In this document: in pieces, positions 55,677 through 64,000 of the stretch
Numbering within the stretch: position 1 is the first letter of the stretch
Layout: the number at the start of each line of letters is the position of its first letter
Assembly (NCBI RefSeq): GCF_007097245.1
Contig: NZ_VJZT01000008.1
Coordinates: 1-64,000, forward strand
DNA from: Flavobacterium restrictum
GTDB taxonomy: Bacteria > Bacteroidota > Bacteroidia > Flavobacteriales > Flavobacteriaceae
Length of the DNA: 64,000 nucleotides
Direction: 5' to 3'
Notes under the pieces: generated by a model
What the model was told of the DNA's origin: nothing
What the model saw: only the letters and a program-made list of their open reading frames with translations
Database searches by the model: none
Position numbers and translations under genes: made by a program

Positions 55677-57056
55677 CTAATTTTTGAGAACGAGATATTG
55701 AAATGGCAAAACCATAACCTCGGTTGTAAAGGATGTTGCTGCTCCAGTGAAACCATCTTTCCAAGCGATTTTTGCTAATGGAGCTGGAAGAATATATTTG
55801 GCACTTACAGGGGTAAGGTTCGAAAGGACAAACACTTTTTCAGTTTCGGTTTCCATGGTAAATGCGCTAATGGCATCGCTACTAAAACCTTTGTAGGTTC
55901 CAGTTTTTAGGGCGTTACTGGTGTTTCTAAAAGCGATTATTTTTTTGTATTCTGCTAGCATATTGGCGTCGGCCGTAGTCCAATCGATGGGCGTTTTGGT
56001 AAAATAATCGATTCTTTTTTTGTATCCAATTTCTTGTCCGTTGTAAATCATAGGAACTGATTTCATGTAAGCAGCAACCACAAACGCCGCTATAGAACCT
56101 TGTTTGCCGCCAAACAACTCAAGTGGTGTACCGTCCGAGAGGTTCACGTCATGATTGGTCGTGTAGCGTACAATGCGTTGCGAGTTGTCATAATTAATAG
56201 CATATTCAGCTGCATTGGCGTCTTGCAATGTAGTAGCCGATTTGTTTTCGCCAAAGACTTTTTTCAAACCACCATAAAATCCGAAACCAAACGTATAATC
56301 GAAACCAGCGGCAAAGTGGCTCACTTTTGACCCTTCGGCAAGCATTAATAGGTTTTGATTTTTGATTTTTCGCAAAGCGGTAATGGCTTGTGACCAAAAA
56401 CTTTGCGGAACACCATCGGCATAATCGCATCTAAAACCGTCGATATTAGCGGTATATACCCAGTAGGACATGGCGTCAATCATGGCGTTTTTCATGTCTT
56501 GATTGTCAAAATTCAATTGAGCAACATCATTATAATTGGTTCCAGGAGGAATTATAATGTTCCCATTGGCATCTTTTTGATAGTATTCCGGGTGTGTGGT
56601 AATCCAAGCATTGTCCCAAGCGGTATGGTTAGCCACCCAATCCAGGATAACGGCCATGTTTTTTTTGTGCGCTTCTTCGACCAAAACTTGCAAATCAGCT
56701 AGAGTTCCAAATTCGGTACTTACCGCTTTGTAATCCTTAACAGAATAAGGAGAACCCAATCCACCCGCAGAGCGAACTTGACCCACAGGATAAATAGGCA
56801 TTAAATAAATAACATTTACGCCCAGTTCTTGAATCGCTGTCAATCGATCTTGAACCCCTTTCAGGTTCCCGGCTTGGCTAAAAGCACGAATGTTGACTTG
56901 ATAAATAATGGCATCTTCCTTTTTGGGCATTTTTTCAAAAGGGGTACCGTATTGTGTGTAGGCTGGATTGGTATTCGAATTATCATCCGATGCGCTACAG
57001 GAAACCAACGTCAGTGCGAAAAGGAGTAGGTAAACGATGTGTGTATGTACTTTCAT
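55677..57056 (-). CDS. lipoprotein GH13 alpha-amylase (SusG-like)
   Basis: 459 residues. Lipobox LTLVSC (Cys20), then SASDDNSN with acidic residues soon after the cysteine, as in surface-exposed Bacteroidota lipoproteins. GH13 regions: I DWVANHTAW (139-147, with the standard His), II GFRCDYADG with nucleophile D211, III LAEGSK with acid/base E241, IV TTNHDVN with D303. A short C-terminal beta domain ends at 459. It should cut starch at the cell surface and feed the SusCDE proteins encoded upstream. A hairpin at 57100-57131 separates it from susE. It is paralogous to the T9SS-tailed GH13 at 49698-51719. Confidence 0.92.
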   Translation of the reverse strand: MKVHTHIVYLLLFALTLVSCSASDDNSNTNPAYTQYGTPFEKMPKKEDAIIYQVNIRAFSQAGNLKGVQDRLTAIQELGVNVIYLMPIYPVGQVRSAGGLGSPYSVKDYKAVSTEFGTLADLQVLVEEAHKKNMAVILDWVANHTAWDNAWITTHPEYYQKDANGNIIIPPGTNYNDVAQLNFDNQDMKNAMIDAMSYWVYTANIDGFRCDYADGVPQSFWSQAITALRKIKNQNLLMLAEGSKVSHFAAGFDYTFGFGFYGGLKKVFGENKSATTLQDANAAEYAINYDNSQRIVRYTTNHDVNLSDGTPLELFGGKQGSIAAFVVAAYMKSVPMIYNGQEIGYKKRIDYFTKTPIDWTTADANMLAEYKKIIAFRNTSNALKTGTYKGFSSDAISAFTMETETEKVFVLSNLTPVSAKYILPAPLAKIAWKDGFTGAATSFTTEVMVLPFQYLVLKN

Positions 57057-57099
57057 TTGTTTTATTTTTTTGGACTAATTGTTCTTTGAAAAATGGTTA

Positions 57100-57131
57100 C
57101 ATCCCTCCGTCTTTTTCAATAAAGAGGGATG
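57100..57131 (-). terminator. intra-operon hairpin between susE and GH13 in locus 2
   Basis: 8-bp GC-rich stem (CATCCCTC / GAGGGATG) with a 16-nt loop, between the susE stop (57181) and the GH13 start (57056). It lacks a strong T run on the minus strand, so attenuation or RNA-end protection is more likely than full termination. Confidence 0.5.
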
Positions 57132-57180
57132 CTTTAAAAAAAATTAACTAACCATTTATGCTTAAAAACTAGTGTTGTAA

Positions 57181-58245
57181 TTAGATTTTTTTAACGGTAT
57201 AAATTGCAGTTGCAGGATATACTCCTGTAGTTGGGTCTTTCTCTTGAATAGAAAAAGTCACCTCATAGTTCCCCGCTTCGGCGACATCATAAGCACCTTG
57301 ATTGTCAAGATACATGATGCCGTCATTGTTGTTTTTGGCACCATAATTTATAGTCCAAGCATCATTCAATCTAAATTTTAGAGCACCGGCTAGCAATGCG
57401 CCTTTGAATTTCCAAATTTTGAGTTGGTGATCGTAGGTCATAGCGGTACTGCTATTCCAGCCGCCAGCCGTTGCTGTTCCTATTATGCCCCAAGCATAGG
57501 GCGTTGCCGTCCATTTTGAGGTGTTTAAATTCACCATCATTTGATAGGTTCCCGCTTTTGCAACAGCAAAATCAATGTTGCTTCCGTCAACCAGATTGCC
57601 ATTCGCATCGGCGCCATAAAACTGATTCCAATTGCGTTCGTTTGTGAATTTGAAACCCAACCCTTTTGAAGCAGGAAAAGTTACATATCCTTGGTAAATA
57701 CCGCTATCAACTGCGTCCAAGGCTGCTGCGGTCGCGGCATCCCAATCTTGGTAACTACCTGGCATATAAATGGCACCAAATACCACTTTTTTGGCAAAAG
57801 GAGTCACGGCTAATTCGATAGCTTCGGAGGTGATTTTTCGGTCCAAAGTAGCCACAACACGCACTAGAATTTTGCCTTCCACGTCAGCGGTTAGGCCTAG
57901 TTTAATAGCCATTTTATTCAAATCTGTTCCTAAAAAAGATTTGCTTAACACGTCCTCACCAGCTTCAACAGCAATAGCATTTGCCCAAGTCACATCAGTA
58001 GCTGTATCAAATAAAAGAGTATAGGCAACAGGTGCATTTATAGGAAAAACTACCGCTGGCCATGAGATAGTAGTCACGGCTTGGCTTGCAGTTTCGGATT
58101 TAAGTACGACTTTGCTTGGAGAAGCTTCAATAGGAGCCGTAAAGTTTACTTCTTTCAAAGTAGTGAGTTCAGCATTGTTTTCGCAGGAAGATCCCACAAA
58201 AACGAACGCGCAAATTACGAGTAACTTGTTGATGTATTTTTTCAT
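57181..58245 (-). CDS. SusE/F-like starch-binding lipoprotein (locus 2)
   Basis: 354 residues. Lipobox VGSSC (Cys21) then ENNAELT. N-terminal SusE domain (about 30-150), then two SusE/F carbohydrate-binding modules: IYMPGSYQDWDAATAAALD...KFTNERNWNQFYG (about 155-250) and WGIIGTATAGGWNSSTAMTYD...ALKFRLNDAWTINYG (about 252-354). Aromatic residues in these loops are likely to stack on alpha-glucan helices. Starts 13 nt after the susD stop. Its last module is the closest relative in this window of the triple modules at 52023-53246. Confidence 0.88.
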   Translation of the reverse strand: MKKYINKLLVICAFVFVGSSCENNAELTTLKEVNFTAPIEASPSKVVLKSETASQAVTTISWPAVVFPINAPVAYTLLFDTATDVTWANAIAVEAGEDVLSKSFLGTDLNKMAIKLGLTADVEGKILVRVVATLDRKITSEAIELAVTPFAKKVVFGAIYMPGSYQDWDAATAAALDAVDSGIYQGYVTFPASKGLGFKFTNERNWNQFYGADANGNLVDGSNIDFAVAKAGTYQMMVNLNTSKWTATPYAWGIIGTATAGGWNSSTAMTYDHQLKIWKFKGALLAGALKFRLNDAWTINYGAKNNNDGIMYLDNQGAYDVAEAGNYEVTFSIQEKDPTTGVYPATAIYTVKKI

Positions 58246-58258
58246 GATAGTGTGCTAT

Positions 58259-59752
58259 TTAGTAACCTGGATTTTGTTTGAGTCCTTTGTTGGCATCAAG
58301 TGCGGCCGTTGGAATTGGGTATAATTTTCGGTACTCGGCGGAGCTTCCTCTAAATTGATTTGGCAACAAAAAAGTATCAAATCGGATCATGTCTTGTCGT
58401 CTATGCCCTTCCCAACTTAATTCAAATCCTCTTTCGTTATAAATATCCGTAAGGGTTGGGTTTGCGGCTAATATGCCGAGTCCAGCACGTTGTCTCACTT
58501 GGTCTATAAATGGTTTTGCCGCGGTTGCATTGCCCAATCGAACATTGCATTCGGCAATCATTAATAGCACATCGGCATAGCGGTAAATAGGAAAATCATT
58601 AGACGCACCACCACCGTCCATTGGGGTAACTGGATAAAATTTTACATCACGAACACCTGCTTGAGGTGCTGCACCAGGATTGTCTAATGAGGCTACATCT
58701 ACCGTATAATTGACACCGCCTCCTTGATCGCCGTACAAGAATTGTTTTTTACGAATATCAGTAGCGTTGAATTTTTGGAAATAATCTTTGGGAACAATCG
58801 TACCATTCCATCCGCTGTATCCAAACAAGGTTTTTGCGTGTGGCCCATACAAACTACGCACCGAAAAGATGTTGCGAGAAACCACATTTGCTGTAGCAAA
58901 AATGGACAAAATAGTTTCGTCATCCGGAAGTACATCGCCAAAGAGTTCGTAATATTTATTTCCTAAAGGGCTAGAAGCATTAGCAGCACCTGAATGAAGC
59001 GAATATCCTCCTTGAGTCACTTTCTCGCAAGCGGCCAAGGCTTCTTGCCATTTTGGTGTACCAGTATACACACCAGCATTCAAATACACTTTGGCTAATA
59101 AAGTATAGCCTGCCCACTTGTTGAATCGTCCGTAGTAATTTCCGCCTTTGGTAACCGATAGTAACTCCACATTTTCTGTCAATTCTTTTACAACAAAAGC
59201 ATATACCTCTTGACGTGTTGCTTGTGGAATTTTGTCTACCGTAATTTCATTGTCCGTATAAAAAGGAACGTTCCCAAAATCATCAATTAATAAATAATAG
59301 AAAAAAGCGCGCAATACCTTTGCTTCGGCAATTTTTGAAGGTTCGGCATTTGATTTTTCTAATTGATTTACGGCTAAATTGGCATTAAAAATAGATTTGT
59401 ATAACCATTTCCAAGTGTTGTTAATGAAGGAATCCGTAGGCAACCATTCGTGTTTGTACAAACGGGCAAAATCCAATTCCCAGTCTCCTGTTGTTCTATG
59501 CGGAATCACTTGCTCATCCGAAGCAAAAGAGTTTAAGTCATACCAACCTCTATCAGCTCCAGCATATCCTACGCCATCCCAGTTGCCACCTACTTGAGCG
59601 TAAACGCTTGCTAATGCAACATCAGCTCCTTTTGCAGATCCATAAAAGTCATCTGCGGTGTATTTATCATACACATTTTCATCTATATTGGTACACCCAA
59701 TAAGCATCAAGAAACTTACGCTTCCTAATACCAGTATATTTTTGATTTTCAT
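58259..59752 (-). CDS. SusD/RagB-family lipoprotein (locus 2)
   Basis: 497 residues. Lipobox MLIGC (Cys20). SusD features: helix segment KVLRAFFYYLLIDDFGNVPFYTD, KVYLNAGVYTGTPKW, and the C-terminal signature DIYNERGFELSWEGHRRQDMIRFDTF, ending ANKGLKQNPGY. It forms the lid of the SusC channel encoded directly upstream (9-nt gap) and binds oligosaccharides before import. Confidence 0.93.
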   Translation of the reverse strand: MKIKNILVLGSVSFLMLIGCTNIDENVYDKYTADDFYGSAKGADVALASVYAQVGGNWDGVGYAGADRGWYDLNSFASDEQVIPHRTTGDWELDFARLYKHEWLPTDSFINNTWKWLYKSIFNANLAVNQLEKSNAEPSKIAEAKVLRAFFYYLLIDDFGNVPFYTDNEITVDKIPQATRQEVYAFVVKELTENVELLSVTKGGNYYGRFNKWAGYTLLAKVYLNAGVYTGTPKWQEALAACEKVTQGGYSLHSGAANASSPLGNKYYELFGDVLPDDETILSIFATANVVSRNIFSVRSLYGPHAKTLFGYSGWNGTIVPKDYFQKFNATDIRKKQFLYGDQGGGVNYTVDVASLDNPGAAPQAGVRDVKFYPVTPMDGGGASNDFPIYRYADVLLMIAECNVRLGNATAAKPFIDQVRQRAGLGILAANPTLTDIYNERGFELSWEGHRRQDMIRFDTFLLPNQFRGSSAEYRKLYPIPTAALDANKGLKQNPGY

Positions 59753-59761
59753 GTTGGTTTA

Positions 59762-62700
59762 CTATTTAAATTTTACATTTAGACTTATGGCAAAGCTTCT
59801 AGTGCGGGGATAAATTCCGTTATCGCCACCAGATCCATTGCCCCCACTCAAATTCAACTCAGGGTCAATTCCAGAATAAGGAGTAATCAATAGTAAATTA
59901 TTTCCGGTTACAGCAAGTCGAACTGATTCGATGTATTTCACTTTTTCGAAATGAAAATTATAACCCACCGTTACATTTTCTAATCGAAGAAAAGAACCAT
60001 CCTCAAGCCATAAATCAGATCCGTATTTAGACGTAAATAAACCTAAAGGAATGGCACTATCTAATACATTTGCTTTACCAATGTTTTCTAAATAACTCAA
60101 ACTAGAGTGCAAACCATTGTAAATTTTATTACCACCTGAACCTCTCCAAAGCATTGAAATATCTAGGTTTTTATGTTGGAAAGTGGGGTTAAAAGCATAC
60201 GTATAGGTTGGCAAAGCTGAACCTTTGATAAGGCGATCCGCACTAGTATTGCCTTGATCAATTACACCATCACCGTTGACATCTTGAACGGTTTCGGAAT
60301 TGGCGTTGTCTTTGCCCGTATGGTGCAAAATATTGAAAGTCCCAATGGGTTGTCCGGCTATTAAATACGAACTTGGTCCCCACGAAACATTATTGGTGTT
60401 CAAAGGAACGCCATTGATACTGCCGCTTAAGTTTAAAACCTCATTGCGCAAGAAGGAAACATTTCCTGCCAAGGTTAGTGTTGTATTTTCGGATTTTATA
60501 AGGTCGTAACCCAAGGCAATTTCGAGTCCATCGTTACGAAGACTTCCCACATTTGCTTTGATACTATTGTACGGAAACGGTGGTTGCGGGACGGTATAAT
60601 CAAATAATAAATTATCAGTAGTTGCGGTATAAGCGTCAACAGCACCGCGTAATCTTTTGTTAAAAAGAGCAAAATCAAGACCGATATTGGTTTGTTTTTT
60701 GGTTTCCCAACGCAAATCGGCATTGGCATTTTGAATCACATTAAAATTGGTAATTTGAGACCCTCCAAAATACGTTACGCCAGAACCACCCACTAACGAA
60801 ATAGAGTTTTGCGGCCCTAAACCTTGCTGATTTCCTGTAACACCGTAACCACCACGTAGTTTTAACTCGTCAAAAATAGTTTGGTTTGCCATAAAAGGCT
60901 CTTGGTCTATTTGCCAAGCAACCGATGCAGATGGAAAATCACCCCATTTATTATTAGCTCCAAACACCGAAGAACCATCTCTTCGCAAACTCGCCGTAAA
61001 CAAATAGCGGCTTAAAAAAGAGTAATTCACACGTCCTAGATACGAAACTAAAGTGCGATCATTTTTATAGGAACTAATATCACCCGGTTGCACTTTTGAC
61101 AAATCGCCCAGTTGCATGGCATTGTAAGTAGCAATATCATTGATAAATCCTCGAGCTTGCGCATAATTACCTTGGTACAACTGGTTTTGCCATTCGTACA
61201 AAGCTAATGCGTTGATACTGTGGTTTCCAAATGTTTTTTTGTACGAAAGACTGATGTTCATCAACCGTTCGTTTTGCTTGTTATTGTTAATGTTTGCAAA
61301 TCCTTTTTGGTCAATTGCAGCGGCATTAGTAGATTCGGCTGGAAGGTAAAATCCGTTGGTGCTGTTGGTTTTTCTCCAGCTCCCAAACCAGCCTGCCGTT
61401 ACGCCTTTGAACAAGTCTAAATCCGCTTTAAGACTCCCGAATAAATTGTCATATTGCCCCTCGTTAGTAACAGTTTGTGCCGCAGCATAAGGATTCAAGT
61501 ATTGAAAAACATTGGGATCCGTATAATACGTTCCATCGGTATTGTAAACGGGATCCGTAGGACGCATTACATAAGCATTTGTAATTAAATTTGAGGTAAA
61601 AGCCGCTCTACCAATGCTCCCAATACTATTTGTAGCATTGGTAACACCACTATTTAGATTGAAAGTCAATTTTAATTTATCGTCAATAGCCGATTGTGTA
61701 GCTTGAATGCGGCCAATGTATTTTTGATTGCTCGTATTGATCACAACACCATCTTGCAAAATGGCACTGATAGAAGCTCTATAACTAAATTTATCCGTGC
61801 CACCACCAAAGGATAAGGTGTGCGTTTGAGTAGCACCACCTTTGGTAAGAATACCGTACCAATCCGTATTGGAACCATGATTCGCAGAGGCTGGCACACC
61901 CACTAATTGCGCTTGTTGCCACCATTGATCAGCGTTGAGCATGTCTAATTTTTTAGGAATATAATCTACCGCCATAGAGGTCGAATATTCTACGGTTGTT
62001 TTTCCTGATTTGTTCTTTTTGGTACTTACAATGATAACTCCTGGTGCTCCTCTAGAACCATAAATTGCAGTTGCCGATGCATCCTTTAATACATCGATTG
62101 AGGCAATTTCGCTTGGAGGAATTTGGTTGAGTAAATCCATATTTCCTTGCACCCCATCAACCACTACAAGCGGATCATTTCCTCCAATTAATGACGAAAT
62201 TCCACGTATTCTAATGCTTGGTGCAGCGCCAGGCTCACTACCCGTTTGCGTAATGTTGACCCCAGCCAATTTTCCCGAAATTAATTGCAACGGATTTACA
62301 ACAGCACCTTGATTCATGTCCTTGGCAGCAATCGAGGAAACGGCACCTGTTACATCCTTTCTAGAGGCGGTTCCGTAACCCACAAGCACCACTTCCTTCA
62401 ACTCGGTCGTGTCTGGAAACAACTGAATAACAGTGATGTTTTGATTGACAGAAATCTTTTTTGGTTTATAACCCACATACGAAACAACCAGATTGGCTTC
62501 GCTGTTTTCAACTGTTATTTCAAAATTTCCATCTAGATCCGTAATGACGCTTTTCTTGGTCGCTTCTTCCATAATAGTGGCGCCAAGAAGCGGCATAGCA
62601 TTCTCGTCAGTTACTTTTCCTTTGATTGTTTTTTTTACAAAAAAGATCGTGTTTGTTTTTTCGACAAGCGGTTTTATCAAAATAACTTGCGTGTCTCTAA

Positions 62701-63025
62701 TTTTATAATCCGTAGCCGTTCCTTTGAATATTTTATTCAAAACGAGATCAATAGTTTCGTTTTTTACATTGATAGAAATTACTCGGTCTAGGTCAATGTC
62801 ATTGATTTTGTAAATGAATCGAAAATCGGTTTTTTGTTCAATCGTTTCTAGAACCGTTTCTACCGTAGTATTTTTTAATTCTAAATCAACTTTTGTTTTT
62901 TGGGCATACGTATTGGCTCTAATAGAGAAAATGGAGACCAAAAGGAGTAATGTCGTTAGTTTCAATTTTAGGTCATTTTGGAACAATGGAAATCGCATTC
63001 CACTGTTCTTTGGTTTTTTTTTCAT
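59762..63025 (-). CDS. SusC/RagA-family TonB-linked transporter with STN domain (locus 2)
   Basis: 1087 residues. Signal peptide ending RANTYAQ; an STN (secretin/TonB N-terminal) domain at about 43-112 (VDLELKNTTVETVLETIEQKTDFRFIYK); carboxypeptidase-D-like domain at about 131-200; plug with VLVGYGTASRKDVTGAVSS and SIRIRGISSLIGGNDPLVVVDGV; then the barrel ending SLNVKFK. The STN domain marks transporters that signal to a FecR anti-sigma factor, and a fecR gene lies 131 nt upstream on the same strand. The first SusC in this window (23980-27057) lacks STN. It imports alpha-glucan oligosaccharides, judging from the following amylase genes. Confidence 0.94.
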   Translation of the reverse strand: MKKKPKNSGMRFPLFQNDLKLKLTTLLLLVSIFSIRANTYAQKTKVDLELKNTTVETVLETIEQKTDFRFIYKINDIDLDRVISINVKNETIDLVLNKIFKGTATDYKIRDTQVILIKPLVEKTNTIFFVKKTIKGKVTDENAMPLLGATIMEEATKKSVITDLDGNFEITVENSEANLVVSYVGYKPKKISVNQNITVIQLFPDTTELKEVVLVGYGTASRKDVTGAVSSIAAKDMNQGAVVNPLQLISGKLAGVNITQTGSEPGAAPSIRIRGISSLIGGNDPLVVVDGVQGNMDLLNQIPPSEIASIDVLKDASATAIYGSRGAPGVIIVSTKKNKSGKTTVEYSTSMAVDYIPKKLDMLNADQWWQQAQLVGVPASANHGSNTDWYGILTKGGATQTHTLSFGGGTDKFSYRASISAILQDGVVINTSNQKYIGRIQATQSAIDDKLKLTFNLNSGVTNATNSIGSIGRAAFTSNLITNAYVMRPTDPVYNTDGTYYTDPNVFQYLNPYAAAQTVTNEGQYDNLFGSLKADLDLFKGVTAGWFGSWRKTNSTNGFYLPAESTNAAAIDQKGFANINNNKQNERLMNISLSYKKTFGNHSINALALYEWQNQLYQGNYAQARGFINDIATYNAMQLGDLSKVQPGDISSYKNDRTLVSYLGRVNYSFLSRYLFTASLRRDGSSVFGANNKWGDFPSASVAWQIDQEPFMANQTIFDELKLRGGYGVTGNQQGLGPQNSISLVGGSGVTYFGGSQITNFNVIQNANADLRWETKKQTNIGLDFALFNKRLRGAVDAYTATTDNLLFDYTVPQPPFPYNSIKANVGSLRNDGLEIALGYDLIKSENTTLTLAGNVSFLRNEVLNLSGSINGVPLNTNNVSWGPSSYLIAGQPIGTFNILHHTGKDNANSETVQDVNGDGVIDQGNTSADRLIKGSALPTYTYAFNPTFQHKNLDISMLWRGSGGNKIYNGLHSSLSYLENIGKANVLDSAIPLGLFTSKYGSDLWLEDGSFLRLENVTVGYNFHFEKVKYIESVRLAVTGNNLLLITPYSGIDPELNLSGGNGSGGDNGIYPRTRSFAISLNVKFK

Positions 63026-63156
63026 AATTTTGTAAATAGATTGTATTTAATCAGTTAGGTTCAATCACTTATTCAATCGGAAATTGTTCGCAGCTTTTTC
63101 CGATTTTTTTTTATTCCGCAATAGTTAATGGGTCATTTTTATTCTTTTTTTAATGG

Positions 63157-64000
63157 TTATTTAATTAGTATTTGATCGTTTTTAAAGGTGTAATTGAGTC
63201 CGTGAATTTCGTTAAAGTAACTCAAGACTTTTTCTATAGGCACATCATCAAAACTGGCATAAAATTTCTCGTTGTCCAGTTTATTATTGTGATTGGTAAT
63301 GGTCACGTTGTAGTGTCGCTCCAGTTTTTTGGAAATGTCTTTAAAGCTCATGTTTCTAAACGTTAATCGCCCTTCCATCCAGGAAGTATAGACGCTTGTC
63401 ACCACGGCTTTGGTATCAATTACGCCACCAATTTTAGTAAAACTTCCTTTGAATCCGGGTTTCAAAACCGTGTTTTTGGCGGCATCAAATACTTCGTTTT
63501 TTTGATACAATCCCACGGAACCTTCTACTAAAACCACATCTGTAGATGGATCTTCGGGATAGCTTGAAACGTTAAAATGGGTTCCCAAAACACGGACATT
63601 CAAGTTATCCGCATTAACAATAAAGGGGTGTTTTTTATCCTTTGTAACGTCAAAAAAAGCTTCTCCATCCAGAAAAACTTGTCGGTTTTCGCCAGCTATA
63701 AACCGCACAGGATAGCGCAAAGTGGTTCCCGAGTTGAGGTGTACTCGAGTCCCATCAGACAATTGCAATTCAAATCGTTTTCCGTAAGGAATTTTGATAG
63801 TATTGTAAACCAATTTTTCTAGAGCCGTTTGAGTGTCGTATGTTATTTTATTTCCGTTGTGATTAGCGACAACATTCCCTTCGGAATCTGTGACTTTGGA
63901 GGTGTTTCCTGAAATAATTTGGACATCGCCATTGGCCAATTGCAACGTGATTTGATCACTACTGGCAATAATCGCCTTGTTGTTTTGATCCTTCAAACGG
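63157..64000 (-). CDS. FecR-type anti-sigma factor, partial (5' end outside the window)
   Basis: About 280 C-terminal residues are visible; the frame remains open to the window edge, so the N-terminal cytoplasmic and membrane part is missing. The FecR domain is seen as YGKRFELQLSDGTRVHLNSGTTLRYPVRF, REVFLDGEAFF-like QVFLDGEAFFDVTKDKKHPFIV and VLGTHFNVSSYPED. A C-terminal DUF4974 segment follows (FKDISKKLERHYNVTI ... VPIEKVLSYFNEIHGLNYTF). Such proteins hold an ECF sigma factor until the STN domain of the partner SusC signals substrate. The sigma factor gene would be expected just outside the window. Confidence 0.93.
   Translation of the reverse strand, partial: RLKDQNNKAIIASSDQITLQLANGDVQIISGNTSKVTDSEGNVVANHNGNKITYDTQTALEKLVYNTIKIPYGKRFELQLSDGTRVHLNSGTTLRYPVRFIAGENRQVFLDGEAFFDVTKDKKHPFIVNADNLNVRVLGTHFNVSSYPEDPSTDVVLVEGSVGLYQKNEVFDAAKNTVLKPGFKGSFTKIGGVIDTKAVVTSVYTSWMEGRLTFRNMSFKDISKKLERHYNVTITNHNNKLDNEKFYASFDDVPIEKVLSYFNEIHGLNYTFKNDQILIK

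Overview
The window looks like a chromosomal segment of a Flavobacterium-like Bacteroidota bacterium. The evidence is AT-rich DNA, TAnnTTTG (-7) promoter elements, A-rich leaders in place of Shine-Dalgarno sites, SusC/SusD pairs, lipoproteins and C-terminal type IX secretion (T9SS) sorting domains. No tRNA, rRNA, CRISPR array or transposase was seen. Most of it is carbohydrate catabolism, with a short housekeeping stretch in the middle.

Layout. (1) 0-18 kb is an L-arabinose region: GH127 beta-L-arabinofuranosidase, GH51 alpha-L-arabinofuranosidase, araB, araD, araA and an aldose 1-epimerase on the plus strand, then a minus-strand GH97 of the retaining type. Secreted-protein genes (a small outer-membrane-like protein, a DUF6252-type lipoprotein and a frameshifted T9SS-tailed alpha/beta hydrolase) sit between araD and araA. 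Two small uncharacterised loci, one containing a frameshifted retropepsin-like gene, follow. A 21-bp palindrome (TAAGTGT-N7-ACACTTA) lies before GH127 (imperfect), araB and GH97 and is the probable arabinose operator. (2) 18-39 kb is a starch/maltodextrin locus. susC-susD-susE and a secreted GH13 amylase run on the minus strand. A divergent LacI-type regulator is followed by a sugar MFS transporter, beta-phosphoglucomutase, GH65 maltose phosphorylase, periplasmic GH13, GH31 and a lipoprotein GH13. (3) 39-47 kb holds GDPD, an HI0933-type flavoprotein, TspO, diphosphomevalonate decarboxylase, a RelE/ParE-type toxin-antitoxin pair, mevalonate kinase, a UbiA prenyltransferase, an RsuA-type pseudouridine synthase and a SnoaL-like protein. 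(4) 47-64 kb holds a GH3 glucosidase and a second alpha-glucan locus on the minus strand: FecR, susC with an STN domain, susD, susE, lipoprotein GH13, inverting GH97 (SusB type), a three-domain SusE/F-like binding protein with a T9SS tail, and a T9SS-tailed GH13.

How it works together (inference). Secreted and surface amylases cut starch, and SusCDE complexes bind and import the oligosaccharides. Periplasmic GH13, GH31 and GH97 enzymes trim them to maltose and glucose. The MFS carrier brings in maltose, and GH65 plus beta-phosphoglucomutase convert it to glucose and glucose-6-phosphate. The first starch locus seems to be controlled by the local LacI protein through an ACG-AAAA-CGT site, found also before the GH3 gene. 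The second has the FecR/STN architecture of trans-envelope ECF sigma signalling. Arabinose freed by GH127, GH51 and possibly GH97 would pass through AraA, AraB and AraD to xylulose-5-phosphate.

The most notable observations are the shared palindrome linking a retaining GH97 to the ara genes, the LacI site placed about 50 nt upstream of -7 boxes, the T9SS-tailed triple SusE/F-domain protein, a GH13 lacking the usual region-I histidine, two dispersed structured repeats, and a toxin-antitoxin pair inside the mevalonate cluster.
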